A stretch of DNA of 49,733 nucleotides from the NCBI GenBank assembly GCA_030748495.1, contig JASMLX010000038.1, forward strand, positions 1 to 49,733, given 5' to 3'. Positions within the stretch are counted from its first letter, which is position 1. The number at the start of each line of letters is the position of its first letter. Both the position numbers and the translations under genes were made by a program. Under the pieces are notes generated by a model. It ran no database searches and was not told the origin of the DNA. It saw only the letters and a list, made by a program, of their open reading frames with translations. Shown here piece after piece: positions 1-10,169 of the stretch. The DNA comes from Candidatus Poribacteria bacterium (lineage in GTDB: Bacteria > Poribacteria > WGA-4E > UBA9662).

Positions 1-279
1 CTCCTGATGATAAAAAGTGCGATTGTTCAATCAACTAATAATCAAAAGCGCCAACTCGAGCTACACTACTATAAGGCGTTATTAGATTTCTTGTAAAAGT
101 AGTTGTAGATCTTGTAAGAGCAAAGTTATTCTTGCTTGGTGGTGTAGTAGAGCCGGCCGCGTTGCTACCAAGCGGCGTACCGTGTCTCTACGGGTGGTTA
201 AATGCTCCAAAAAAAGAAACAGCGAAGACTTTGCCAGAAATTTATTATACCATCAGTTGACTGGTAAAGCGGCCTTCTG

Positions 280-2758
280 CTAATGGGGAGCGACCCATCC
301 ACCAACAAGATAGATCCCGACCGCCAGAAGGATAACTGCGTTAAAGCCGAACGCAATTGCCAGGCAGGTGGCAAGGATCGTGCTCACCACCGATGCATAG
401 CCGTTGATCGCCCAGGCCCAGGCAATCAGATTCGGATGACGTTGGCGCAGGGCATCAATTCCAAGTGGAAACGGCATTCCCATGAAAAATGCGAGAGGGG
501 CGATGAGGCCAATTGAAACGATGGCCTTGAGAAGATCTGAACTGGCAAGGAAGCGATGGAAAATCGAAGGGAGAAGGTAGGAATAAAGGATGGCCATCAA
601 CGATATCATCCCGATAGCAAAGGTGACTGAATATCGTCTTCGAGGCGGTTTGCGGACTACTCTCCTGATCACCACCTCCAGTCGCCGGCAAGACAGACTT
701 CCCAGCCCAGCGAAGATGAGGAAGGCGCAAAGCACGACTGCAACAGCATAGACCGGGTTAGACAACAGCAGAAGAAATTTCTGGATAAAGGCCATCTCTA
801 TGAACATAAAGGCAATGCCTAAACTGAGGAAATAACTGAAGACTTGCCAATATGCTTGTCCTTGACTCCGATCAGGGAACCGTCGATGGGCCATTAATGA
901 TGATGGGGAAGCCTGATGGGCTGATAAACTCGAGCTGTGTCTCAGGAAAAAGAGGGGTAGAAGGATCAAGAGCAATCCCGCTAAAATGGCTTGAACCAGT
1001 GTGGTGAAGAGGAGTGGATAGCCCCATTCAATGAACGGGATGGCGTTCCTACCGATTTCCTGAACCATCTGGATCAGTAAACTGAGGCGAAGAAACCGAA
1101 AGAAATATGGGCAATTATCTGTCGCCGGACGAATATGAAAAGGATACTCCCGGTAGAACTGTTTTCGGTCCTCGGACAAAATCGCTTGCGCCGCTCGAAA
1201 GTAGATCGGTTCAGCCAGTTGGTTGTAACGGTTTGCCTCCGATTCCGGCATCTGAGGATAATATGCGACGTCGAAGGAACGCTGGCGGCAGAAATCCCAA
1301 ATTGCCGCCTGTTCGTTTGGTTGGAACTGCCCGTTTTTGACCAGCAGCGTTCCTGTACTTAAACCGCGAATCATTGTCAGTTGTTCGGAGGGCATCTCTT
1401 CATCAATATTTTCCAATGCTTCAACCGTCACGGCGAACAACTTGATCATACCCTGCGGTGGTGTTCTCAAACCGCCATAGGTAATCGAAATCAGTCCATC
1501 AGGTGTCAGATGTTGAAATAATTCTGCCATTGCTTCAACCGTATAAGGATAACTTTCACTCAGAGGGGTTGCAGCATCAGGCAACACCATCTGGATGAGG
1601 TCATATTTCTCCACTGTTGATCTGATAAACCCCCGTGTTTCAGCAATGTGAAGCCGTACGGGACAAGCTAAATCCGACGCGTAAATGTGCCCGGCTAAAT
1701 CTCCGTGTTCCCTTTCTACCAATTCAATCACCTGGGGATTCAGTTCGACCGCATCGACGGAAGCGGAGTCGTGATAAAGCGCGTTGAGTACCTCACCGCC
1801 ACCACCTGCACCCAAGACGAGCACGCGTGGTCTTTCAAGAAGATGATATGCTAAGGCCGAGATGGAATCGTCCAAGTAAGCCAGTTTCGACAGGTTACCA
1901 TCGAAATCGGTGATTGCCGTCATCCCGTCAGCATCCGTGAATAAGCCCAACTGAGATGGTATCGAATGTTGTGAACTCAGGCTTAACCCCGGTGCCGAGT
2001 GGATCGATTGGCTGCGAACGACATGTAAGACGCCGAGCGGACTGTACCGTTCGCTCAGAACTGCGGCATCCGGAAAGTTCCGTATTCGACTTAATCCTTT
2101 ATAAGGTGAAACCTCTATTGAGATTGGTTTAAGAAAAAGGTAGCTGATAAACGGTCCCGCAATTCCGACGATTAGAACGATTGGCCTCCAATGTATCTTA
2201 CCCTCCCGGTACAAATTGGGAATCAGGATATTGCAAAATCCGATCATTGAAATGATCGTTAAGTTATGCACCGGAGTGAACAGGTACATAGTGCAGATAA
2301 TGCCTAATGCGCCGACACCAGAACCGAGAAGATCAAAAAAGTAGAGCCGATTGACTTTCTCAGTGAACTGTAGTAGTGCCATACCGATACAAGCTGCGCC
2401 GAAGAAAAAGGGAATTGATAAAATGAGATAGATGGCAAAAAGAGATAGCATCTGGCTCGGTTGCCAGACCAGCATGAAAGGGTTAAAGGACACAGATTGG
2501 CTCAACCTAAAACAGCAGGGAACGTTAATCGCATAGATGATTCCAGCGATCGTATAGGCGGTATGAAAGCGCGGAATCAACCAACGCTGTGTGATTGAAA
2601 TCATCGTGCCGCTGGCACCGAATCCAAGTAGCGAAAAGCTTGATAATCACGTATGCGAAATGGTGCCATTGGGCAATCGAGAACAGGCGCATTAGAGTGA
2701 TCTCGTAAGCGATAATTGAGCCGGATAACAGAGAGATTGAAAGAAAATAGGAGGACAT
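280..2758 (-). CDS. Membrane-embedded spermidine synthase-like protein (apparent frameshift)
   Basis: Hydrophobic helices flank a cytosolic Rossmann domain of the spermidine synthase/SAM-methyltransferase type. The domain shows VLVLGAGGGGEVLNAL (nucleotide loop), VDAVELNPQ (acidic ribose-binding position) and YDLIQMVLPDA, where the catalytic Asp lies in aminopropyltransferases. The C-terminal part has at least five further membrane segments. The main frame opens with ATG at 2604, but the frame above it (start 2758) reads a matching membrane N-terminus ending HHFAYVII. Removing one T at 2640/2641 joins the two as YVIISFSLLGFGASGTMIS, giving about 825 residues. So the gene is either frameshifted in the cell or carries a one-base sequence error. 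Fused spermidine synthases with MFS-like membrane parts are common in bacteria. Their substrate is mostly unproven and real polyamine synthesis should not be assumed. Confidence 0.75.
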
Positions 2759-3433
2759 TTAGGTTCAGGTCAAGGCTAAAAACCTGGCTAATAGTCGAAA
2801 TTTGGTTTTAGTTATTCGATGTGCTTGTTTTTTCATTGCAGTGACTCGTTTAAGCCTCTATCCCTTCGCCCTAAAGCAGCGATGTGTCCTTCGTTCCCCG
2901 GATCAAGGCTGTTTCGCTACTAAGTCGAGGATGGGACGAGTCAAGGGCAAGCCATGACTAACATTTGAAGGGATACTAAAAAAACAGGGATTTTCAGCCA
3001 TTGATGCACTCATCCCCCGGCCTCCTCAATGTTTTCAAAGGGCTGATTGGGACCGGTAGAGGTGATTGGCTAAAGCGCGGTCGTATTCTGACCAGTTGCG
3101 GATACGGTGTAATTCTTTTTGACCCGAGCCAATGTTTTTCTTGCTTTTGACATCAACCAAGGTTACTCGCTCTTTGCTCCTTTTGTCCGGCTGTTATGCA
3201 CCAAAGCCAGAGGAATGATGAGTAGTGAATTTTCAATTCTTTGCTGTCTGAATTGTGATTTCTATGATCCCCATAATTGTCAGGTTGGAATTCATTACCA
3301 CAAAAAGGCTGTTGAGGCTGATGATAGTGTGAAGATTTGTCAATCTTCGCTCCGATCGGGTAACCTCAAAACATGGTATTTCGGATTTGCGGGCCGATGG
3401 GTATCTTTCGATTCTATTCTACTCTTTAACCTG
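2759..3433. other. Intergenic region, no gene seen
   Basis: About 675 bases between two minus-strand genes. No convincing reading frame was found on either strand. A short hairpin (GAAGATT at 3331-3337 against AATCTTC at 3342-3348, loop TGTC) lies about 90 bases past the stop of the 3434 gene but has no U-tract, so it is only a weak terminator candidate. Confidence 0.5.
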
Positions 3434-4871
3434 TCAATCAGCGTCAATAAACCTCAAGGAGAAAAGATCTGCATCTTTGAGCTGAAATTTCAGGCGAATT
3501 GGCTGGTCGTTCAGCCGGCTAATCTCTGTACCGGATATCCAACTGACAATATGCTCCAGACGATCTCCGATGATCTCTGGACAATCCTCCGCAGTGAATC
3601 CTTCAATCGGTTCGCTACTAGCCGTTTGAATTTCAACACAGATCCCACCCGCCGCCGAGGTGGCATAATTAATCGATAACTTCGACCCTTCAAACGTAAA
3701 AGGTTTGGTTACCAGTTCGCCGCCTTGGTACGAGCCATATACGGAAACGAAACCGTCGGGCCGTAGCGTGTACCGCCGCAGGTGGATGGTAGGATATCCG
3801 GCGTGATGTTTAACGTAGATTGATAACTCCTGCTCTCCGGTCTGGATAATGCCGCGGGCTGCATAGTTGGCACGAGAGGTCCAGTTTTCCAGGTCGAATC
3901 CTGGCCGGATAAAGGCTTCCAGAAAGGTGCGCCTGAAATCGGTTCCACCCCGTGTCGAAGCCAGCAGGATATCGGTACAGTCGCTAACGTAATCCCACTG
4001 AGTTGGCGTTCCGATCCGACGAGCCTCTTCTTCGGTTACTACACGGCGCCCCGGCAGATACCGCGTCGGTAGTCCCAGATAGATATGAGGAGCACGAGCA
4101 TAGGGATCGATCTGGTTGGTGTAGAGGTGCTGAAGCGGCTTGTCATCCAGATCCAGGTTGACCGGATCAGTCCAGTGGATGAAGTCTTCTGATGTCGTGC
4201 GGGCGATCCAACGTACGCCTTGGTGAAAAATGCGAAAGTAGCAAACATACTGCTCTTCACTGACAGACCAAAAGGCGTTGTTTTGAGAATCGAATGCCCC
4301 CTGGGTGACCACGGGCTCGTCTTGCATTTGCTTCCAGTGTAAGCCGTCAGGTGATGCGAAGGCGAGTAAGCCTGGTTTACCAGTTCCACCCAGTACCTTG
4401 TATCGCTGGTCAGGTGAGCGATTGGGATTGACATCGATAAACGGTGCCAGATTATGGCAGCCACGATTCCGGGCTAAAACGACGTTCATTTTCTTTGGTT
4501 TCATGTATTTCGTAGATGCCAAGTTTTGGACGGGTCCAGTGGATACCGTCTTCACTTTCTGCCACGCAGGTTACCTCAGTATCCAGATCGTGTTTAGCTT
4601 CTGCCAGGCCGCGATAGTAGAACCGAAACCGGTCGTTGTCTTTAAGGATAGTTTCATAGCCGCTATACAGCCCTTCCCAGGGTTGATCGAATCGCAAAAC
4701 TACCTCACGCGGTTGTGGCGGGTGCGGTTTCAGCCGCACGTCGTTCATCTGGTCGATCAGGTAATGGTCCACAAATAGTTGGCGTCGCGAACCGATATCG
4801 ATGAAATCCGTCGCCTGCAGGGCTGTCAACAGCACGGGGGCAGTAAAAGCAAGAATCGTGTATTGCATCAT
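3434..4871 (-). CDS. Secreted beta-propeller glycosidase-like protein (GH32/43-like; apparent frameshift)
   Basis: Five-bladed-propeller-type sequence with the repeated pattern 'FASPDGLHWKQM', 'ARTTSEDFIHWTDP' and 'AESEDGIHWTRP' seen in GH32/43/130-like proteins of planctomycetes and related phyla. The preferred start is ATG at 4871. It follows GGAG by four bases and gives a signal peptide MMQYTILAFTAPVLLTALQA, followed by 'DIGSRRQLFVDHYLID', a conserved opening in this group. The N-terminal frame runs to about 4455 and the C-terminal frame takes over. Dropping one base near 4487 fuses them as IHETKENNVVLARNRG, giving about 478 residues. The substrate cannot be read from the sequence. The function is probably hydrolysis or binding of an extracellular or periplasmic carbohydrate. 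Both halves look intact apart from the shift, so a sequence error or a very recent mutation is likely. Confidence 0.7.
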
Positions 4872-5024
4872 TTTACTCCAAATTGTCGCTCTATCCCAAA
4901 TTACCATTTATCGGTCGACTTGTCAATCGGTTACCAGTGTAGTCACCAACACCGTGAGTAGCTTGTAGGCCGATGATAGGATTTTCACTTAGATGCGATT
5001 CCCCTCAGCCTTAATTGAGCCTAC

Positions 5025-5053
5025 TTGAGGTTCTGAAATCTCGATGATATAAT
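5025..5053 (+). promoter_or_regulatory. Sigma-70-type promoter for the HAD/dehydrogenase pair
   Basis: TTGAGG (5025-5030), 17-base spacer, perfect TATAAT (5048-5053). The start codon at 5131 lies about 70 bases after the expected transcription start. Confidence 0.5.
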
Positions 5054-5130
5054 AGGGTTTTGACTTTCAACTCTTACTAAGACCTACAAAGTTCCCGCTT
5101 TTGGCCAATTGAGGTAGAACATTTTAATCT

Positions 5131-6030
5131 ATGAATCAAGATCATCAAGCTGAACTCAAAGCTTTTACGCTACAACACGATTTTTTTGTTGGAATCGATT
5201 CCGATGGATGTGCTTTCAACTCTATGGAAGTTAAGCACAACGATGGTTTTAGCGTTAGCCTAATCAAACATTTTGGTTTGGCAGGAATCTCCCGTCAAGT
5301 GCATCAGGTTTGGGATTTTGTTAATCTCTACTCTAAAACCCGCGGTATCAACCGGTTCAAGGCTATCTTGCTGGCCTGTGATTTGTTGAAAAAGATGCCC
5401 AAAGTGCAGACTTCAGGCGTTTCAGTACCCGATTTGCCCTACCTGTACGGATGGACTGAAAATGAAACTTCGCTTGGCAACCCAGCACTAGCCATAGAGA
5501 TTGAATCATCAACGGGAGCCAAACGTCAAGAACTAGAGCAGGTCATGGCTTGGAGTTTGGGTGTTAACGACATGATAGCGCAGGTGGTTCACAATCTGCC
5601 GCCATTCCCTGGCGTGCGGGAAAGCCTGCAAAAATTACAAGGTCGGGCCGATGTAATTGTAGTTTCCGCCACACCTTACGAGGCCTTGAAAAGAGAGTGG
5701 GACGAACACGAGATTACACCGTATGTGTCGCTGATTGCAGGTCAGGAGATGGGATCTAAAACTGAACATCTGACTATTGCTGCTGGGGGCAAATACCCAT
5801 CAGACCGGATCTTGATGATCGGTGATTCGCCGGGAGACTTGAAAGCCGCTCAAGGGGTCGATGCTCTGTTCTTTCCTATCAATCCAGGTGAAGAAGAGGT
5901 ATCCTGGCAGTCATTTCTAAATGAAGGAATCGATAAGTTTTTCAACGGTGAATTTACCGGTGAGTATCAACAACAACTGATTGACCAATACGACGGGTTT
6001 CTGCCTGAAAATCCACCTTGGAGTCAATGA
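5131..6030 (+). CDS. HAD-superfamily hydrolase
   Basis: Haloacid dehalogenase-type phosphohydrolase of 299 residues. Motif I is GIDSDGCAF near residue 24, with the nucleophilic Asp and the Asp two residues later. Motif II is the Ser in VVSATPYE, a Lys follows in EALKREW, and motif IV is MIGDSPGDLKAA, giving the second acidic pair. A large helical cap lies between motifs I and II. The stop codon overlaps the start of the following hydroxyacid dehydrogenase, so the two are translationally coupled. A phosphosugar or phosphoglycolate-like substrate would fit that pairing, but the sequence does not decide it. The class is secure; the substrate is unknown. Confidence 0.85.
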   Translation: MNQDHQAELKAFTLQHDFFVGIDSDGCAFNSMEVKHNDGFSVSLIKHFGLAGISRQVHQVWDFVNLYSKTRGINRFKAILLACDLLKKMPKVQTSGVSVPDLPYLYGWTENETSLGNPALAIEIESSTGAKRQELEQVMAWSLGVNDMIAQVVHNLPPFPGVRESLQKLQGRADVIVVSATPYEALKREWDEHEITPYVSLIAGQEMGSKTEHLTIAAGGKYPSDRILMIGDSPGDLKAAQGVDALFFPINPGEEEVSWQSFLNEGIDKFFNGEFTGEYQQQLIDQYDGFLPENPPWSQ

Positions 6031-7007
6031 TGCAGATCGTCGTTTTCAATCCTTACGAGCCGACCTACAACCCGCTTGTTTCCGCTTTGCAACAACTGAT
6101 TATCGAAACGGCTACCAATCACGATGTTCACTTTCCAGAGTGCAACCAGATCTTTGAAGAATTGGGGCCAACAACCGATATTTTTCTAGGCTATACGTCG
6201 ATGCAGACGATCAGCCACTTGACTAGAGCCAAGTGGCTGCAATCTATCAGCGCGGGGATCGTACCAGAAGTGACTGTTGAACTCGCTAAGCGGCAGCAAG
6301 AAACAGGCAAAAGTATTGCTTTTACGAACGCACGAGGGGTTTATGCTCCACAAGCCGCAGAACACGCCTTTGCCCTGTTACTGGGACTAACACGTGGGAT
6401 TCATCGACAAGACCGAAATCTACTAACCGATCGCTGGGCTAAACTACCGGTGATTGAAATCGGTGGATCGACACTGGGGATTATCGGTATGGGTGGATTC
6501 GGCCTCGAGATGGCACAACGCGCTAAAGGCTTTAACATGAAGGTGGTTGCCATCGATCCCTACCGAACTGATAAGCCGGAGAACGTCGATCAACTGTTGT
6601 CAACTGACCAATTACCGTCTCTAATGCAGCAGTCCGACGCGGTGATGCTGGCTTGCCCTTACACCAAAGAGACACACCACATAGTCAATAGTGAGATGTT
6701 GGCATTGATGAAACCGACCGCTTATCTAATCAATGTCACTCGTGGGAAAAATGTTGATCAGCAAGCCTTGATCAAGGTTTTGCAGGAGCAGCGAATTGCA
6801 GGAGCGGGCTTGGATGTTTTTGATACAGAGCCGTTGCCAATAAATAACCCACTTTGGGATATGAAAAATGTGATTATCACACCGCACAACGCCGGATTAT
6901 CCCAGCATCGGCCTCGGTTAACAGTGGAACTATTCTGCCAAAATTTTAAGCACTTTTTAGCAGGAGAACCCTTACGAAATGCAGTCGACCTCAACCGTGG
7001 ATTCTAA
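6030..7007 (+). CDS. D-isomer-specific 2-hydroxyacid dehydrogenase, NAD-binding
   Basis: About 325 residues. The NAD-binding Rossmann loop is GIIGMGGFGLEMA (GxGxxG), followed by the acidic residue VVAIDPY. The family's catalytic Arg, Glu and His are visible in NVTRGKNVD, DVFDTEPLP and ITPHNAGLS. The enzyme should interconvert a 2-keto acid and a D-2-hydroxy acid (glyoxylate/hydroxypyruvate reductase or phosphoglycerate dehydrogenase-like). It lacks the long regulatory C-terminus of SerA. Two ATGs stand in tandem at 6027 and 6030. GGAG at 6020-6023 sits six bases before the second, so 6030 is preferred. The upstream HAD stop (6028-6030) overlaps this start, so the two genes form an operon. Confidence 0.88.
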   Translation: MQIVVFNPYEPTYNPLVSALQQLIIETATNHDVHFPECNQIFEELGPTTDIFLGYTSMQTISHLTRAKWLQSISAGIVPEVTVELAKRQQETGKSIAFTNARGVYAPQAAEHAFALLLGLTRGIHRQDRNLLTDRWAKLPVIEIGGSTLGIIGMGGFGLEMAQRAKGFNMKVVAIDPYRTDKPENVDQLLSTDQLPSLMQQSDAVMLACPYTKETHHIVNSEMLALMKPTAYLINVTRGKNVDQQALIKVLQEQRIAGAGLDVFDTEPLPINNPLWDMKNVIITPHNAGLSQHRPRLTVELFCQNFKHFLAGEPLRNAVDLNRGF

Positions 7008-7058
7008 GCTCTTCGTATCCTGCCACTTAGGTCAGATAGTGTAAGAATTGAATAGAGC

Positions 7059-8306
7059 TTAATTGAGGTATCCTCGCAACTGGGTCGCCTCTGCAACCTT
7101 TTCGATGCCGACCATGAATGCTGCTGTTCTCATGGAGGTCTTTTTTTCTTCGGCCAGTTGGCGGACTTGTTGGTAGGTCTTAACCAGAATCCTCTTTAAC
7201 TCGGCATTGACTTGGCTGAGTTCCCAGGTAAACTCCTGGATATTCTGAACCCATTCAAAGTAAGAGACAATCACGCCACCAGCATTGACTAGAATATCTG
7301 GAAATATCAACTTTCCCTTGTCCAATAAAATATCTTCACCCGATCTAGTAATTGGGCCATTGGCCGCCTCGAAAATGGCAGCAGCTTGAATCCGGTCGGC
7401 ATTTTGCTCTGTAATTACACCCCCGATTGCTGCTGGAACTAAAATATCGCACTCTAGTTCCAGCAATTCTTCGTTGGTAACCTGGTCCGCATCGTCAAAT
7501 TCTTGCACCAATCGGCGTTGAACCGGAAAGTCGGTCAGTTGATCGAGCGGAAGTCCTTTTGGGTTGTAGATTCCGCCGGCGTAATCGCTAACGGCAACAA
7601 CTTGGGCCTTCATCTGATCGAGAAAGGTCGCAGCATACAGGCCGACGTTACCAAAACCTTGGATGGCTACTTTAGCACCGGTAACTGGAATTTGATCAAA
7701 ATCGTTAGTCGCTTGCTCAATTACTAGAGCGGTTCCATGCCCTGTTGCTTCCGTTCGCCCAAAAGAGCCGTTCAGGCCGATCGGTTTCCCCGTTACAACC
7801 TCCGGTGTATGGCCGTGAATTTTAGCGTATTCATCCATTAACCAGGCCATCGTTTGGCTATCAGTACCCATGTCTGGGGCGGGAATATCGTGGCGAGGGC
7901 CAATTACCAGGGAGATTTTATCGGTGAATACCCGAGTAAGTTTTTCCAGTTCGTTAGTTTCCAATTCACGTGGATCACAAGTGACACCGCCCTTGGCACC
8001 GCCGAGTGGCAAGCCGGTCAAAGCCGTCTTCCAGGTCATCAAGGAAGCGAGTGCTCTGACGTCATCCAGATCAGCTGTTGGATGATAACGGATGCCCCCT
8101 TTGAACGGTCCTCGAAAATTATTGTGCTGAACCCTGTATCCATTGTAAAGATCTAACCGGCCGTCGTTTCGGCGTAGTGGCACCTCGACTGTGATTTCCC
8201 GATAGGGATTAATAAGGGTTCTTCTCATGTCGTCTGGTAGATCTAGTAGTTCTGCGGCTTTGTGAAAGAAGTGTTTTACATTTTCCGTCGCTGATTCTCT
8301 TTTCAT
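7059..8306 (-). CDS. gdhA: Glutamate dehydrogenase (Glu/Leu/Phe/Val dehydrogenase family)
   Basis: Catalyses reversible oxidative deamination of glutamate to 2-oxoglutarate and ammonia, linking carbon and nitrogen metabolism in the cytosol. The 415 residues match the usual hexameric GDH length. Motifs are PFKGGIRYHP, the catalytic-lysine segment LPLGGAKGGV, the Asp-containing PAPDMGTDSQTMAW, and a Rossmann loop VAIQGFGNVGLYAA followed by late SYFEWVQN. An upstream in-frame start at 8363 exists, but ATG at 8306 is preceded by AAAGGA at proper spacing and begins the family N-terminus, so it is chosen. It is driven by a perfect consensus promoter at 8352-8380. Cofactor preference (NAD or NADP) cannot be settled by eye. 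Confidence 0.93.
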   Translation of the reverse strand: MKRESATENVKHFFHKAAELLDLPDDMRRTLINPYREITVEVPLRRNDGRLDLYNGYRVQHNNFRGPFKGGIRYHPTADLDDVRALASLMTWKTALTGLPLGGAKGGVTCDPRELETNELEKLTRVFTDKISLVIGPRHDIPAPDMGTDSQTMAWLMDEYAKIHGHTPEVVTGKPIGLNGSFGRTEATGHGTALVIEQATNDFDQIPVTGAKVAIQGFGNVGLYAATFLDQMKAQVVAVSDYAGGIYNPKGLPLDQLTDFPVQRRLVQEFDDADQVTNEELLELECDILVPAAIGGVITEQNADRIQAAAIFEAANGPITRSGEDILLDKGKLIFPDILVNAGGVIVSYFEWVQNIQEFTWELSQVNAELKRILVKTYQQVRQLAEEKKTSMRTAAFMVGIEKVAEATQLRGYLN

Positions 8307-8351
8307 CTGATATCCTTTACTAATCCATATAAATCTGCTATCCTCAAGTTT

Positions 8352-8380
8352 ATTATAGGACAAGCATCAAGCGCTGTCAA
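8352..8380 (-). promoter_or_regulatory. Perfect sigma-70 consensus promoter of gdhA
   Basis: On the minus strand: TTGACA (8380-8375), exactly 17 bases, TATAAT (8357-8352). Both hexamers match the consensus at all six positions. The leader before the start at 8306 would be about 40 bases. Confidence 0.8.
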
Positions 8381-8570
8381 CATCTGGTTACTGAATGCCA
8401 CTATCTACCGAGATAATGTTGCTTCGCTATCAAGCAGGAATATAATCTCTCACCACTGTTTGTTGTCTCATTTTTTAGCGGCAATTACTGATCGGTTCAA
8501 TGTTGGCACAGGTTCAAGTCGTCTGGTAGGCTTTTGTTATTAATCTAATGGTTGAAAACAGCCAGATTTC

Positions 8571-8595
8571 ACCGGTTAACGAAAACCGGTATAAT
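8571..8595 (+). promoter_or_regulatory. Operator-like dyad overlapping the -10 box of the 8632 gene
   Basis: TATAAT at 8590-8595 is a perfect -10 hexamer. Directly upstream is the inverted repeat ACCGGTT (8571-8577), six bases, AACCGGT (8584-8590). It fills the -35/-10 spacer and touches the -10. No strong -35 is seen. The placement suits a repressor operator. AACCGGTT-type cores occur in LacI-family operators, but the regulator is not in this window. Confidence 0.5.
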
Positions 8596-8631
8596 TCAAT
8601 GAAACCACAAAAAATAGAAAGGGAATAAGAA

Positions 8632-9615
8632 ATGGTTAAGTGTGCGCTTATTAGCGGCAAAGGGATGGGAATGATGCATGGTGGGAACTTCCACAACCAT
8701 GCTAATGCTAAAGTAGTGGCTATCTGTGACATGGATCCCGAACTCCGGCAAAAGGCTGAAGCCGAATTTCAGGTACCGGGATATGAAAGTATTGATCAAT
8801 TGTTGTCCAACTGCGATGTCGATTTGATGTTGCTCATCGTCAACGAAACCCGCCGGATTCCACCGTTGCGCCAGCTTCTGGCCGCTGGACAGAATGTCTT
8901 TACCGAGAAACCCCTCTGTGGCCTGGAAGGGCAATTCCGCTTGCGCGAAGCTGATGCGGCCATCGCTGCGCCAGCTATCTTGGAGTGGCGTGACTCAGGA
9001 TTAAAGTTTGGTATCGATTTCAACTATCGATTTATGCACCACTTCCAAAAACTCCACCAGGATGTAGCTGAAGACCAGTTAGGTGAAATCCAAATGGTGA
9101 GAGCGCGAGCGCATTTCAACTGTTGGTCTCATGTCATCGATCAGATACTCTGGAGCATGGGACGACCTGAATGGGTCAGCGCGGTCGGCGATTCCGAGCA
9201 GAAAGGAGGGTGGCAACGCATGATTCATATGAAATGGGCCAATGGAGCCATCGGTACGCTGGATGGGACCAACACTTGGGGGATGGAGTACCCGCTGGGC
9301 GTAATGATTGTCGGAGATCATCACTATGCCGAAGCGTGGGGGCTGGATGGTCGCTATCGTCGGTGCAAAGCCAATAGTTCTGACGTCGAAGAACTGTGGG
9401 AGGCCGAAGAAGGGAAACCGGAGATGCCGAAATCTTTTGTCCGTATGGCGGATGGTGTTATCCAGTCGATACTCAAAGATCAACCATTTCCTGCCGATGG
9501 AGAAGCGGCTTGGGACGAGTTGTTGTTCGAAGCCGCTGTATATCGCTCGGCCGGTAACAGTGGCGAAAGAGTGTGGCTGAAAGATGTAGAAACTTCAGCG
9601 ATGTCAAGTGCCTGA
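8632..9615 (+). CDS. Gfo/Idh/MocA family oxidoreductase
   Basis: 327 residues. The N-terminal Rossmann fold opens with CALISGKGMGMMHG, and the family's EKP signature appears in VFTEKPLCGLEG. The C-terminal half carries the substrate-binding alpha/beta domain with NYRFMHHF and 'HVIDQILWSMG'. The family oxidises or reduces sugars, inositols and sugar derivatives with NAD(P). The N-terminal glycine loop is unusual (GKGMGMMHG rather than G-x-G-x-x-G followed by a small residue). The start ATG is preceded by GGGAATAAGA. A -10 box and a dyad upstream suggest single-gene transcription under a repressor. Substrate unknown. Confidence 0.85.
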   Translation: MVKCALISGKGMGMMHGGNFHNHANAKVVAICDMDPELRQKAEAEFQVPGYESIDQLLSNCDVDLMLLIVNETRRIPPLRQLLAAGQNVFTEKPLCGLEGQFRLREADAAIAAPAILEWRDSGLKFGIDFNYRFMHHFQKLHQDVAEDQLGEIQMVRARAHFNCWSHVIDQILWSMGRPEWVSAVGDSEQKGGWQRMIHMKWANGAIGTLDGTNTWGMEYPLGVMIVGDHHYAEAWGLDGRYRRCKANSSDVEELWEAEEGKPEMPKSFVRMADGVIQSILKDQPFPADGEAAWDELLFEAAVYRSAGNSGERVWLKDVETSAMSSA

Positions 9616-9722
9616 ATCGGACCTTTCATTTTAAACTTCCAACTTGGAGACAAAACGGCATTTGCTGAAACCTGCCACTTACCTTTGCCGTAGCATGTAC
9701 CTACCTATAAAGGGGTACTGTT

Positions 9723-10169
9723 GTGGCCAAGTGGTATATAATCAACCGGGCGTCTGGCTCGGATGATCTAAAATCAGCACTTTTAGACCTTGAGCGACAG
9801 GTTGCTGTCTGGCGGGAACTGTCGCATCAGGATGCCGACAGAATTGACTTTTTACTTCAACGGAATGATCTGCTACGTGATGAGTTCCGAAAAGAGTGTC
9901 AGCGGCTGGAGCCCGGATGTGATCGAGCCGACGAGTTGGCTCGAAAACTCCTGGCTCTAGGTAAAGAGCGTAAACGGCTTAACCGTAAGCGCGATCGCAC
10001 TGATGGGTTGGACAAGATGCTTCTGGTAGCACAGAATCATGTCTGCCAGTTTCTTCAGCAACAGATTGGACAAAACAAAGCGTCCAGAGGACTTCTAGAC
10101 CGCCTGCGCAGTTCCTTTATCGGTGATAACGGCATCGGTCGAGATAGTGCGTCAGGGGCTAGACCTTAG
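9723..10169 (+). CDS. Hypothetical coiled-coil protein
   Basis: 148 residues from a GTG start. No family recognised. Residues about 15-105 are very rich in Arg, Leu, Glu and Asp with heptad-like spacing (for example DLERQVAVWREL and ARKLLALGKERKRLNRKRD), which predicts long charged helices. No signal peptide or membrane segment. No clear Shine-Dalgarno sequence, and the last 11 bases overlap a possible orphan frame on the other strand. The coding call rests on composition only and the gene may be spurious. Confidence 0.4.
   Translation: MAKWYIINRASGSDDLKSALLDLERQVAVWRELSHQDADRIDFLLQRNDLLRDEFRKECQRLEPGCDRADELARKLLALGKERKRLNRKRDRTDGLDKMLLVAQNHVCQFLQQQIGQNKASRGLLDRLRSSFIGDNGIGRDSASGARP

Noticed and set aside
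3119..3679. Plus-strand open frame of 186 codons from a TTG start
   Set aside because: It is antisense to the end of the propeller gene, has no ribosome site and its composition does not look like a real protein.
8511..8520. tRNA T-loop-like string GGTTCAAGTC
   Set aside because: No acceptor, D or anticodon stem could be built around it.
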